In this document: in pieces, positions 22,164 through 33,385 of the stretch
How positions within the stretch are numbered: position 1 is the first letter of the stretch
Layout of the letters: every line of letters begins with the position of its first letter
From: Pegoplata infirma
Lineage: Eukaryota > Arthropoda > Insecta > Diptera > Anthomyiidae
Direction of reading: 5' to 3'
Length of the DNA stretch: 64,000 nucleotides
Assembly: GCA_963921195.1 (NCBI GenBank)
Contig: OY992536.1
Coordinates: forward strand, 184,136,281 to 184,200,280
The notes under the pieces: generated by a model
The model's input: only the letters and a program-made list of their open reading frames with translations
The model's database searches: none
Told to the model about the DNA's origin: nothing
Translations under genes and position numbers: made by a program

Positions 22164-24862
22164 GGGTGGCTCGTTTTTGGGCTTTTCTCTCTGATCAAAT
22201 TCTAATACCCGCCAAAAGTGTCGGTCCCCCAAGGGTAACTCACATGCAAAATATCACTCCGATCGGAGTTTATCTTCTGTCTCCACTTTGAGCCTCAAAA
22301 TTGGGGTTTTCCCAAAAAAAGACTTAAAAAAAAAAAAAAAAAAATTAAGTTTTTTTATTAAAATAATTAAAAAAAAAATTTGTATAATATTTGATCGTAA
22401 ATACTTAAATATGAAATTTAAAGATTTTACGGTATCACTAACCCGTTCAAACTTGATACCAAAAAAATGGCATGATTTTGGGGGCGTTCTCAAAACACCT
22501 TTTTTCAAAATTTGAAAATTTTATTAAAAAAAAATTTTAAATATACCATTTTTTCTTTCTGAATTCATTAAGAACACTTTGGTGGAGAAAAATGTGAAAT
22601 ATGGCGGATATCCGTCGGGCCACTTTTCGGGAATCGCGTGGGGAAGTAAGCGGATTTCAAGGAAATGTTGGTTTTATCAATAACACTACGTGACAGTTTT
22701 TTGACCAAATGTATCTGACACCTAATCTTTATGTACAATTGTCCGCTGAATCCGAATATGAAGTCAGAATGGTCAAAAGTAGAACAGTTTTCGAGATATT
22801 CGAAAATAAGCGTTATTTGTGTTTTTAAAAAAGATGATGTCACTTAAATGCAAATATCTTCCAAACTATTCGCCGATTTATTTATTTCTTTTTTTTTAAT
22901 GAAAGATAATAAAATTACTAAAATAACCATGGGTCGCTTGTGAAGATTAGTCAAGAAATGACAGAGTTACAGTGGACAAAGTTTCAAACTTCATATAAAA
23001 TTTGATGATTTTTTGCAATTTTTCTCTTTTTAAGTTATTTTTTTCAAACCAAACAATTAAAAATTATAATGTTTTATTACATAGGACATTATTTTATGTC
23101 AATACGAACAGTTTGCGCCCAACAAAACCCAGATTGGTGCAAAAATGACAAAGCTACAGAAGATTTAGTGAATTAACCCACTTTTCATTACTAACATTTA
23201 GCTTTGTATATTTACTTGTGTTTTAAAAAAAAAATCGAAAAGTGGGATAATTTAATTAATCTACTGTAACTTTGCCATTTTTGCACCGATCTGGATCCTT
23301 TTGGGCACAAAATGTTTGTATTGAAATAAGCTAACGTTCTAAGTGATAAAATTTTAAAAAATTTAATTGATTGGTTTTAAAAAAATAAGTTGAAAAGAGC
23401 AAATAACGGTAATTTTCTCGATTTTTTCGTAAATATCTCGAAAACTGTTCTACTTTTGACCATTCTGACTTCATATTCGGATTCAGCGTTCGGATTTACA
23501 TAAAGATTAGGTGTCAGATTCATTTGGTCACGACTTTGTTGAAAATTTGTGACACAGTGTAATTTGTTAACGGTTTTTTGGTGTCATGGCATTCTATTAC
23601 ATAACTTTAAGTCTGTCATGAAATCTTACCGATCTAGGACGTCTTTAACCCACATTGGATGGGGGTCAAAAATGACCCCCGAATAAAATTTGAAGTTTAG
23701 AGCTTAAATTTTGTGCTATAAGCAAGTATAAAACGGCTTTTGTGTTTTTTACCCCAACTATTATTTCGTATTATTATATTATCTTTAAAAAAATCGTTAA
23801 CCCTTCTTGGTAGGGGGTCAAAAGTGACCCATTCAATAAAAAATATATATTTTGTTGATATCAAAAAATTTAAGCACTATGCCTAAAAGTTTTTACCGGG
23901 CTCATTTTTGACCTCTGGCCAATGTGGGTTAAAGATATCTTAAATATGTGAGATTTAAAAGCTGATTTAAAGTTATCTAATAGATTGCCACAAATTAATT
24001 TTATATGAAAAAATATATACTTTTTATTGAATGGGTAATTTTTGACCCCCCACCAAGAAGGGTTAACGATTTTTTTAAAGATAATATATTAATGCGAAAT
24101 AATAGTTGGGGTTAAAAACATAAAAGTAGTTTTATACTTGTTTATAGCACAAAATTTAAGCTCTAAACTTCAAATTTTCCGCGGGGGTCATTTTTGACCC
24201 CCAGCCAATGTGGGTTTAAGACGTCCTAGATCTGTAAGATTTCATGACAGACTTAAAGTTATCTAATAGAATGCCACGACATCAAAAAACCGTTAATTTG
24301 CACAAAAATGAAATTTATAAGATTTTATTAATCCAAATTATTGATAAAATCAACATTTCCTTGAAATCCGCTAACTTCCCCCCTCGATTCCCGAAAAGTG
24401 GCTCGACGGATATCCGCCATATTTCATATTTTTCTTCTCCAATGTGTTCTTAATGAATTCAGAAAGAAAAAATGGTATATTTAAAAATTTTTTTTTAATA
24501 AAATTTTGAAATTTTGAAAAAAGGTGTTTTGAGAACGCCCCCAAAATCATGCCATTTTTTTGGTATCAAGTTTGAACAGGTTAATGATACCGTAAAATCT
24601 TTAAATTTCATATTTAAGTATTTACGATCAAATATTATACAAAAATAATTTTTTAATTATTTTAATAAAAAACCTTAAAATTTTTTTATTTTTTTTTAAA
24701 AGTCCTTTTTTGCAAAAACCCCAATTTTGAGGCTCAAAGTGGAGACAGAAGATAAACTCCGATCGGAGTAATATTTTGCATGTGAGTTACCCTTAGGGGA
24801 CAGACATTTTTGGCGGGTATTAGAATTTGATCAGAGAGAAAAGCCCAAAAACGAGCCACTCT
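22164..24862. mobile_element. Mutator/FB-like fold-back with 11-bp target duplication
   Basis: Ends GGGTGGCTCGTTTTTGGGC and GCCCAAAAACGAGCCACTC. Flanks 22153-22163 and 24863-24873 are both AGTAAATAATA, an 11-bp duplication in the range of Mutator-type and FB elements. Arms of about 0.9 kb pair almost throughout, for example 'gatcggagtttatcttctgt', 'ggcatgattttgggggcgtt', 'atggcggatatccgtcg', and the inner 'ttaacccacattgg' / 'ccaatgtgggtt' blocks, meeting near 23.9 kb. The left arm is broken by the 22684-23559 insertion. No long coding frame. Confidence 0.8.
22684..23559. mobile_element. Harbinger-like fold-back (TAA duplication), family CACTGCGTGAC
   Basis: Ends CACTACGTGACAG and GTGACACAGTG; flanks are TAA on both sides (22681-22683, 23560-23562). 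Excising it rejoins 'ttttatcaataa' to 'tttgttaacggtttttt', which matches the intact opposite arm near 24290-24345. The arms pair ('gaatatgaagtcagaatggtcaaaagtagaacag' type text at 22750-22790 against 23440-23480). Its ends match the element at 33319-35903. Confidence 0.8.
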
Positions 24863-25150
24863 AGTAAATAATAAATGTGCTACGAGGGTCGATCTGAAAA
24901 ATGGAATTATTTGTGGACATTTTTTTAAAAATATTTCAAGGCCGATTTCTTCCAAGTTTAAACATTAAAAATTTAAAAAAAGTCCAGTATTTTTGATTCA
25001 GTAATCAAATAATTTTTCCAGCAACTCAAACAGTGAAATTTTTTAAGTACAGTAGAAAAAATCCACATTTTTTGACCTCCAATTCTTTTGACCACCAATT
25101 TTTTGTAAACTCACTAATTGTTAGTGGAGGGTATAATAAGTGGAAACGGT

Positions 25151-26276
25151 GTATTTATATTAAGTTTCGTTTTGATACATATTCAATTGTATTCAATTCA
25201 ATTGTATAATATTGTTTATTATTAACAATATCAAGGTTTATCAATGTCAAACAGTGGCCTTTTTTATTGTATATTTTGTTAATGTGGCGCTAACAGTTTA
25301 TTGTCTGCAGATTATTTTTTGTTAATTTTATTAACAAATGAAATTTTTTTCGAGAATTCTATGGATTTCCGCATAAAAAATAATTATTTTATTATTTTGT
25401 TGACATTTTTAATAACAAAAAAATACTCAAAATAGATCTAATTCAAAAAAACAACCTTACATCTTAATATTTCTTGGTAGTAAATGACCTTGAAAAATTA
25501 TAATTATTTATTTAAAAAAAAAAACAATTAAATAAAACTCATCTTTAAACCAGAGCAACAAAGTTGTCTTTAGGTAAATGTACAAGAAACCCAAAAAAAC
25601 AAAATGCCTCAAACACTATAAACGGTGCACTTTACACATAAAATTTAAAAATAAAAAACAATAAAATAACAATTATCGAATAAATGACGATGATAGATGA
25701 ATAGGAAACCAACAAAAAAACCGTCTAGTCATTATAATTTTACACTTGGATACAAAATAAAAAAAATATTTATAATAAATAAACAGAAATTATTAATAAC
25801 AATAAATAGCACAACGAATATTGAAGATGTTTCAAGGGAATCATCAAGTGATTTTGTTATGATAGATCATAAGAAACCTAAACCACAGTAAATTAATGAA
25901 CAAGTCATAGGAAATCTAAGTGCATCAAGTGTTGTTATAACTTAAGGCCATTAGATGGAATGCATTCAATATTTAGAGTGACCAGATTTAAGATATCTCA
26001 CAAAGTTTTAAATACCCTACAACACTCTGTGGTACAGGCAGGCGCGGATACTGGGGGGAGAATAGGATTTCTCGTCCCCCAAAACAATTTAAAAAAAAAA
26101 CAAGTAAAAAAAGTTAAATTCGGCCTTGCCGAAAAATTTTATTTAAAAGGAAATCACTTTTGAAAAAAAAAATTTTTTTTTTAAAAATATCCGCGATTTT
26201 TTTGTTTTTTTTTTTTATCAAAAAATGTGTTTGTACTTCTTTAAATAACATTTGGTGTTCAATTATGTTTGCATAT
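25151..26276. other. Unassigned AT-rich DNA with one short open frame
   Basis: A frame at 25697-25891 (+, 64 codons) ends in 'NIEDVSRESSSDFVMIDHK' and is lysine-rich. It has a natural-looking composition but no domain I can name. It could be a host exon fragment or chance. At 26035-26060 'caggcgcggatactgggggg' resembles the repeat end at 38.87 kb, and at 26100-26140 a minus-strand D-family end begins (hairpin ttcggccttgccgaa). Confidence 0.3.
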
Positions 26277-26583
26277 AAGGCATTCCACACCAAATGTCCA
26301 GCGAAAAAAAAACATGTGTACCGTAAACTTTTGAATAGGTTGTATGGATAGCCATATATGGAAGTTAGAAAATTGCGTTTTTGGTTTTTCAATTTTTCAA
26401 AAACTGGGCTTAGGAGACGTGGTCAAATATTGGAAAAATGTAAAATTTGTGGCGAATTGCCTTGATTAAATATTTATCACATTAAAACGGAAAGCACCAC
26501 AATCTCAAAAATTTACATTCTTATATAGTTTTGTATGGGCTATCGACTAATTTTTTTTTTTTGGAAAATTTTCAGAACCCGTT

Positions 26584-27565
26584 CTGATGGTATATATAAG
26601 TTTGTCATTCCGTTTGTAACACCTGGAAATATTGGTCTGGGACCCCATAAAGTATATATATTTATGATCCTCGATCGATTTTAAGTCGATCTAGCGATGT
26701 CCGTCCGTCCCTCCGTCTATCTGTCTGTCCGTAGAAAACACGCTAACTTTTGAAAGACTTTACAGAGGCTACTGAAGTTTGGCATATATGTTTGTCATTT
26801 ACCTGGTCAGGTTGGTATTGCAATCCAGCCAAATCGGTCCAGTGGTTCAAAAGTTATGACCAAAAGAGTAAATTTCGGCAAGGGTGTTTCGCGAATTTAT
26901 GTGATAAAAAACAGGATAACTTTCGAAAGACAATAATGAGACTATTGAAGCTTGGCATGTATCTTTGCCGTTCCCCGGGTCTGTTTGGTATTAAATTTCA
27001 GCTCAATCGGTCCAATGGTTCAAAAGTTATAAGCAAAACCCTGAATTTCAGATTAGTTTCATCTAAATTGCCACGTGGTTTAACAAGTTTTAAAAGCATT
27101 GGTGGTAACTAAACAATGCTTTTCAAACTTGTTTAATTTTAAAGCAATGCTTTTTAAACTTGTTTAGTTTTAAAAGCATTGGTAACTTAAAAATTACACT
27201 CGGAAAAAATTTTACACTCAAAAAAAATTTTACACTGAAAAAAAAAATTACACAAAAAAAATTTAGTTTTTTTTTTTACAAAAATGACAATATTTTGTGT
27301 ACATACGTAAGTGCATTCACTCAGAAATATTATCACAGTAAAAAACATTACACTCGAAAAAAATTTTACACTCAAAAAACAAAATTAGTAATTTTTTTTT
27401 TTTTTATTTAAATGACAAAAAAAGAGTTTTTTACTCAAAATAAAACATTTCTAATCAAAATTGTTAATTTTTTCACGTTAAAAAATGTACTACCCTTTAA
27501 AAAAATGCATTGTGGAGGGTATTCATAGATTCGGCAAAGTCGAATTTAACTTTTCTACTTGTTTT
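26584..27565 (+). mobile_element. Dispersed repeat family D, divergent copy with internal tandem repeats
   Basis: Core 'gtttgtaacacctggaaat', 'ctgggaccccataaagta', a GTCC microsatellite (26698-26730), then two tandem units of about 170 bases with 'caatcggtccaatggttcaaaagttat', three copies of 'ttttaaaagcattgg'-like text (27.09-27.18 kb), an A-run satellite with TTACACT units (27.19-27.43 kb), and the end hairpin attcggcaaagtcgaat. A 120-codon open frame across the tandem units has no family signature and I read it as incidental. Confidence 0.6.
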
Positions 27566-27602
27566 TTTTAATTTTTTTTTTTTAAGTTTAGATGTTTGTC
27601 CA

Positions 27603-28525
27603 CCCAGCAAAACTAAATCGAGTTTTTGGCGACACAGCATCTTTTTATAGCATACCGAAGCGCATCCAAAGAGCGCTCTTGAGGATGCAGTAAAAGTAAG
27701 GGGAAAACATTAAAAAAAATTTTTAAGATTTTTTATATAAAACTCAAAATATAAAATTATATTTTGATAAAATTTCATACATGCTTTCCTTTTGAATACA
27801 TTTAACACTTTTTGAATAAAAAACCATGAGTTTTAGGCAAAGACACATGATTTCACTGCATCATTATTGCGCATTAATCAGCGCTGCAAAAAGTGCTTCA
27901 ATCATACCTCACATTTTAAATGAAAAAAAAAAATTGAGTACACCATTTCCACTTTAGTTTCAGAAAATAAAAATTATATTACAAAAAATGTCCAATCATA
28001 TTTTAGGATCTCCAATTATATTTAAAAATGTCCAATTATATTTCAAAAATTTCCAATATAATTGAAAATTTTTTAAATTTAAATTTAAATTTTTTTGTTA
28101 TAAATGGTAATATCTGAAATATAACTGGAAGTTTCTGAAATATAATTTAAAATTTTCGAAACATAACTGGAAATTTTTTAAATGTCATTGGATCTCTTAG
28201 GCGATATTTCTTCCAAATGCTTGCAGTGAGTCAACTGATTTTCAGAATTTTGTAATTTGTATTTCAGAAATAGTCAAATGTGCTTCATCTTTATTCTGCT
28301 TAAATCAGCTCTCAAAATATGCACGAATTCACTGCATCTTTATAGCGACTTTTTCAGCGCTCTAAAGAGATGTGAATTCATAGCATCTTAAGAGCGCTTT
28401 TTCTGTGTATCCAACTAGCGCTCTAAAGTAGAGAATCATGCATGAATTCAGCACGTTTGGAAGCGCTACTTGACTCGAGTTTCCTTTCCAAAAGCTGCTG
28501 CCAGTTCAGCAAAATTTCTGCTGGG
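27603..28525. mobile_element. CCCAGCAAAA element, divergent copy (CA duplication)
   Basis: Starts CCCAGCAAAACTAAAT and ends AATTTCTGCTGGG. Flanks are CA and CA, and comparison with the intact sequence 'tttgtccatccacac' shows a clean 2-bp duplication. Inside, 'agagcgct' / 'agcgctct' motifs recur in both orientations. Shares end style with 46702-47434 and 47694-48424 but not their interior. Confidence 0.7.
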
Positions 28526-28610
28526 CATCCACACAAAAAAATTCAGAAAAACATTTTTCGTTTTTTTCGAGAAAATCGCATTTGAATTTTAAAATTTCAT
28601 AACAATTTAG

Positions 28611-30420
28611 TAATTTGCTTTGGTCTAAAACCAATATTTCGGGAAGTTACAAACATCAGAAAGCGGCGGCCGTAAGGGGAGACCTTCCCTCTCGCGATAA
28701 ATATTACCAATACATTCATTGTGCTTTTTCCACTGAAGTAATCAAATTTTATCATTATGTGAATAAATCCGCGCCCACAAAATGGGGCGGGCCGAAAATA
28801 AGCATTTTCTTATTTTCTAGGCGCAGGTACATGACTTTATACATTTTCTTTTACAAAAAAGTTTTATTTTTAACAAAAATACAAAATATAATTTAAAAAA
28901 AACGTTATTTGTTGATTCTTCAAGGGGCAACTTTTTTCCCCCTTGACCGATTTTTCCCATTTGTGAAGTTAACCTTCCTATGACCATTAAAGGGTTCCTT
29001 ACGACTAAGGCAATTTTTTAAAATCACTTTTTAATACGTGGTAGGGTCCTAAATTGTAGTTTTGTATCTAAAAATGAGTGAGCCAAAATTTGGAGACAAT
29101 CGGATAAAAATAACTCGTGCCGAAAATGGATTGAAGTTTTGGGACACTCTTATCTGATGAAAAAACACGTTTTTTCTAGTTTTTTGAAAAATTTTGGTAT
29201 ATGCTATTTTTTGTTAATTTTTTTGTTAAGTAATATGAAAATGGTAATAAATTACCTTTCCAAAAAGCTTAAAGAAATTCAAATCGGATGAAAAATAAGC
29301 ATTTTACGCATACATGCCCCAGACCATTGCATGGTTTTTAAAGCCGAAATTTGAAAATTTTCAAAATTTTTAGGCAAAAAAATAATAAAAATTAAATTTT
29401 ACTTTATAATTATATTAAATACATGTTATAGATAAAAACTAACAGATATGGTAGTCTAACTTTTTTTTTATTTGGCGTAGTGATATAATTTCCGCGGATT
29501 CCAAAGAAAATGAGTTTTTTTAAAATAATTTAGCAAATATGGAAAACAATTTTCTGTATTGTATTATACGAAGTGAAATACATAAACTCTGTAAATTTTT
29601 TGAGAATTCGGGCATCTTTAACCCCTTTTCGTCGAGGTGAAATGACAAATTTGAGACGTTATACATTTCTATAATACAAAATATCTGCACATATCCGATT
29701 TCTCAAAAGTTACAGAATTTACGTTTTACACTTCGATCCGCACAATAGAGCACAAATTTTAAAAAATTTGCTTAATTATTGTAGAAAAACGCATTTTATT
29801 TGGAATCCGCGGAAACTTTATCACTACCCGCGCCAAATAAAAAAAAAGCTTGACTACCATATCTGCTATTTTTAATCTTAAACATGTTTTCAATTTGATC
29901 ATAAAGTAAAATTAAATTTGTACTATTTTTTGCCTAAAAATTTTGAAAATTTTGAAATTCTGGCTCTAAAAACCATACAATGGTCTGGGGCATGTATGCG
30001 TAAAATGCTTATTTTTTATCCGATTTTAATTTTATTAGTCGTTTTGAAAAGGTAATTTAGTACCATTTTCATATTGTTTCACAAAAAATTTAACAAAAAA
30101 TACCAAATACCAATGTTTTTCTAAAAACTAGAAAAAACGAGTTTTTTGTTCTTATAAGAATGTCCCAAAACTTCAATCCATTTTCGGCACGAGTTATTTT
30201 TAGCCGATTGTCCCCAAATTTTGGCTCACTCATTTTTAGATACAAAAGAACAATATAGGACCCTACCAGGTATAAAAAGGTGATTTTCGTTTTTAAGGAC
30301 ACCTCTAATGACCATAAGACATACTCGTGCCTAACATCAGCAGACTACCTCTTTTATTTTTGACTCCATCGTGTCTTATACAGCCGGACGGACGGGCATT
30401 TTGACCTACTGGCCTAAATT
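28611..30420 (-). mobile_element. Dispersed repeat family D, minus copy, interrupted
   Basis: Minus-strand D text: 'ggtctaaaaccaatatttcg' (28.62 kb), 'ggggcaacttttttccccc' (28.92 kb), then after the insertion 'aagacatactcgtgcc' and 'cagccggacggacggg' (30.32-30.40 kb). The same order occurs at 58.88-59.06 kb. Interrupted by the 28988-30307 element. Confidence 0.5.
28988..30307. mobile_element. 1.3-kb palindromic element with 8-bp target duplication
   Basis: Ends TAAAGGGTTCCTTA and TAAGGACACCTCTA (read inward TAGAGGTGTCCTTA). Flanks 28980-28987 and 30308-30315 are both ATGACCAT. Arms of about 640 bases pair along nearly all of their length ('ggtagggtcct', 'tgagtgagccaaaatttgg', 'gcatacatgccccagacca'), meeting near 29.65 kb. 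Eight-base duplications suggest hAT, P or a related superfamily. Non-coding. Confidence 0.8.
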
Positions 30421-31065
30421 ACCACCAAACGTGAATTGTTAGAGAGTTGCTGAAAGCAGTTTTGTGTTCAGCATCAAAAAATCTTAAGGATCCACCTTCT
30501 CACATTTCTTTTACTGACCAATACTCGAATTTTTCAGGTCTTTATAAGAAGTTTATATTACTATTAGTTTTGTACAATGGATAGATATCTTTAAAATGGT
30601 ATTACTCTGGTACGGTAAGAGCAAATTCTAAAATTATTTTTTTAAAAATTATTTAGAATTATTTGATCTTTCAAATTGCATAGGAACTTTTTTTTGACTT
30701 TCATACAAATTTTAAAAGTTACAAAACGTTACTTTCAAAATTTGTGGAAAATTTATGAAAAAACCTTATGTAGGTTACCCAAATGAGCAAAAGCATAGCC
30801 AAAACGTTTAATTTATGCACACAAAAATATAGTTTGGACATTTTTCTTTAAAAATGTTACCTCAAAAGAATATAGTGTTTATTGGCGAACTTATAAAGAA
30901 AGTTAAAAAACCGATTTTAAGCACAAAATCGATTTGCGCGACCTTAAAAACTTTTCCGAAAAATCTTAAAAAAATTTCAAAAATACTTAACTAAGCTTTC
31001 AAATTATGCTTGAGCACCCAAGAAAATCGATTAAAGGTTTTTTTTTTGGGACGCCCTAGAATACT
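30421..31065. other. Unassigned AT-rich DNA
   Basis: No gene and no paired ends found. Text such as 'gggacgccctagaatact' at 31.05 kb may be the end of an undefined repeat. Confidence 0.3.
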
Positions 31066-31435
31066 AATTATTATCAAGTAAGTATTTTTGTAAAAAGTCC
31101 TGTGTATGTAATTAATCAAGCTTTAATTAAAGCTTAATGGCGTTCATATTATGTAAATATTAAATGTTATACGAGGGTCGAAATGCAAATTGAAATTATT
31201 GAAAGACCTTTTTTAGAAAATTTCTTAAAAATAATCTTAGGTCGATTTTATCCAAGCTCAATTTAAAAAATGGTCCAATAGTTAATATTCATTTATTAAA
31301 TAATTTTTCCAGAGACCAAAACAAAAACCAAAATTTTTAAAACACAGTAGAAGAAGTCCGATTTTTTTGACCTCCAATTCTTTTGACCACCAATTTTTGG
31401 TAAACAAAGAAAAGATTTTATTGTTTTATAATTTT

Positions 31436-33030
31436 TTAAATTTTGTTTACAATGAAAAATAAGATTCCTGCTTTTGATCCTATTTCTCTGGACGGTACTG
31501 AAATCACCTTCTCAGATGGAGCCAAGTATCTTGGAGTATTTCTGGATAGGAAGCTGAATTTCAGGCGTAATATTGAGGAACGGGTGAGAAAAGCAACGAT
31601 TGCTTTGTATTCCTGTAAAAGGGCCATTGGAAAACGATGGGGTTTTAGCCCTCAAGTCGTTCATTGGATCTATACAGCAGTGGTGCCAATGGTCCAATTT
31701 TGCTGTATGGAATCATTGTCTGGTGACCTGCTTTGGAAACAAAAGCGAACTTTGTCTTTATCACGAAGGTACAGAGAATGGCGTCAATGTGCATCACTGG
31801 TGCTCTTCGTACTACACCTACGGCTGCATTAGAAATCCTCCTTCACCTGATACCCTTGGACATATTGGGTAGGCAGTATGCGGCTGCGTCGGCAATTCGA
31901 CTTAATAGCACGCTGCAATGGAGGAGCAGTGATTGTGGCCATAGCGCGATCTTGAAAAAGATAACAATACCACAAAATGTGGACTGTGCTCCCTCTTTGA
32001 GCCTCTTTGAGCGCCACTTTACCACTATGATACCATCCAGGGAGTCTTGGATGGGGGATACTCCGGGTAGTGGAGCTACCATAAATTTTTACACAGATGG
32101 ATCGAGGCTGCATGAACAGGTGGGCTTTGGAGTCTATTCGGAAGAGCTTGGGTTGAGCCTGGCTCGTAGATTGCCAGATCATTGCAGTGTTTACCAGGCA
32201 GAGATGCTGGCAATAAAAGAAGTGGCTGACTGGTTGAGCTGCAATGTTTTGTCTACAACCGCAGTCAACATCTATACTGACAGTCAAGCCGCGGTCAAGT
32301 CCCTGAATTCAATGTTTCTGAAAACAAGATCTGCCCTTAACTGCCGCACGTCTTTAAATAAGATGGCCAAGCAGTTTAACATACGACTCATATGGGTCCC
32401 AGGGCACAGAGACATTCCAGGGAATTGCAAAGCCGATGAGCTTGCAAGACTAGGAACTACCTTACAGGTTCCAACAGAATTGGAATGTGTTGGTATGCCT
32501 CTAGAAACTTGCAAGCAAAACCTACGGCTTTGTTCTGCGACGGAGACTAATCAAAGATGGGCAAGTGGATGGACGTGTGAGATAACACGACTGATTTGGC
32601 CTTCTCTTAATCAGGGGCGCACAAGTGAGTTGAAATCGCTTCCAAGAGGAGAGATTTCGACGGTGGTTTCTATAATTACCGGACACTGTCTTATAGGGAA
32701 GCACGCAGAGCGGTTAAATGTGCCGTCGAATGACTTTTGCCGAAGTTGCATGGATGAAGAGGAGTTGGAAACTATCGAACACTTTATTTGCCATTGCCCG
32801 GCACTTTCTGGTCAGAGACTTGCTTCACTGGGATCTAGGGAGCTGTACGATCTTTCTGATTTGTTGGATGTCAAAATTCAACATCTAAGGAGTTTTATAA
32901 GAAGCTCAAAATGGTTTAACGACAGGGACTAGTAGGGAAACCTATTACGGTCCCGTGGTATCACAATGGACCTCAGAGTCTACGTGTGTTGACGTAAAAC
33001 GTCAGCAGCCACTTACAACCTAACCTAACC
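31436..33030 (+). mobile_element. 5'-truncated non-LTR retrotransposon (RNase H-bearing) with 11-bp target duplication
   Basis: Flanks 31425-31435 and 33031-33041 are both TTTATAATTTT. The 5' part is missing, as usual for LINE insertions: only the end of the reverse transcriptase, the RNase H and the C-terminal zinc finger remain. A 97-base 3' tail follows the coding region and ends in 'caacctaacctaacc'. The insert is visibly more GC-rich than its surroundings. It lies inside family A copy 2. Confidence 0.85.
31443..32932 (+). pseudogene. LINE ORF2 C-terminal part: RT thumb, RNase H, CCHC finger (frameshifted)
   Basis: The first segment (31443 to about 31690) reads like the end of a reverse transcriptase ('KYLGVFLDRKLNF', 'KATIALYSCKRAIGKRWG', 'WIYTAVV'). 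The frame is then lost near 31.69 kb; in the new frame there is an in-frame TGA at 31724-31726, after which it is open to 32932 (399 codons from 31733). That segment has an RNase H with Asp122 (YTDGS), Glu157 (AEMLA), Asp183 (YTDSQ) and Asp235 (KADELAR), with His225 in WVPGH, so the catalytic set looks complete. Near the C terminus Cys336-x2-Cys339-x10-His350-x4-Cys355 forms a zinc-binding motif typical of RNase H-bearing LINEs of the I/Jockey assemblage. It would act in target-primed reverse transcription. Dead by truncation, frameshift and stop. The exact clade needs a tree. Confidence 0.85.
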
Positions 33031-33385
33031 TTTATAATTTTAGTACACCTAAGTGTATAGTAATGAAATATAAAAATAATTGAACATTTCCTTTGTTTAC
33101 AAAAAATTGATGGTCAAAAGAATTGGAGATCAAAAAATTCGGATTTCTTCGAATGCATTTTAAAAATTTTGGTTTTTGTTTCGGCTTTTGGAAAAATTAT
33201 TTGATAAATGGCTATGTATATACTATTGGATTTATTTTTGAATTTTTAATGTTTGAGCCCGGGAAAAATCGACCTAAAAGTATTTTTAAGAAATTTTCTA
33301 CAAAACATCTTTCAATAACACTGCGGAACACCAAAAAATAAACAAGAGTTACGACCATCATTTCTATATATTTCGAATCTATATA

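Larger units (their letters stand above)
22062..25150. mobile_element. Repeat family A, copy 1 (one arm), interrupted
   Basis: The left tip (ttattattatcaaacgagta, then 'gctttaatttaagcttaatg') runs to 22163 and resumes at 24863 with 'gctacgagggtcg', ending in 'tttgacctccaattcttttg' and 'accaccaattttttgtaaac' near 25120. The same series occurs at 31066-31400, and in reverse at 33090-33340 and 35904-36520. Here only one arm is seen. Non-coding. Confidence 0.6.
26277..28610. mobile_element. Broken copy of the AGGCATTCCACACC fold-back family
   Basis: Pieces 26277-26583, about 27575-27602 and 28526-28610 follow the order of one arm of the intact element at 41309-42392 (aaggcattccacaccaaatg, 'gggcttaggagacgtggtca', 'ttcagaacccgttctga', 'tttagatgtttgtcca', 'cgagaaaatcgcattt'). 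The copy is interrupted by a D repeat and by a CCCAGCAAAA element, and stops near the fold centre. Confidence 0.6.

Noticed and set aside
26750..27112. 120-codon frame as a small protein gene
   Set aside because: It spans two tandem units of a D repeat, has no start context or domain, and other D copies do not keep it open.
31733..32932. 399-codon frame as a host RNase H gene
   Set aside because: It is continuous with reverse transcriptase sequence in another frame and is bounded by a LINE target duplication.
32997..33030. 'cctaacctaacc' as an insect telomere (CCTAA) repeat
   Set aside because: Only two to three units, located exactly at the 3' end of a LINE and followed by its target duplication. 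It is the LINE tail.
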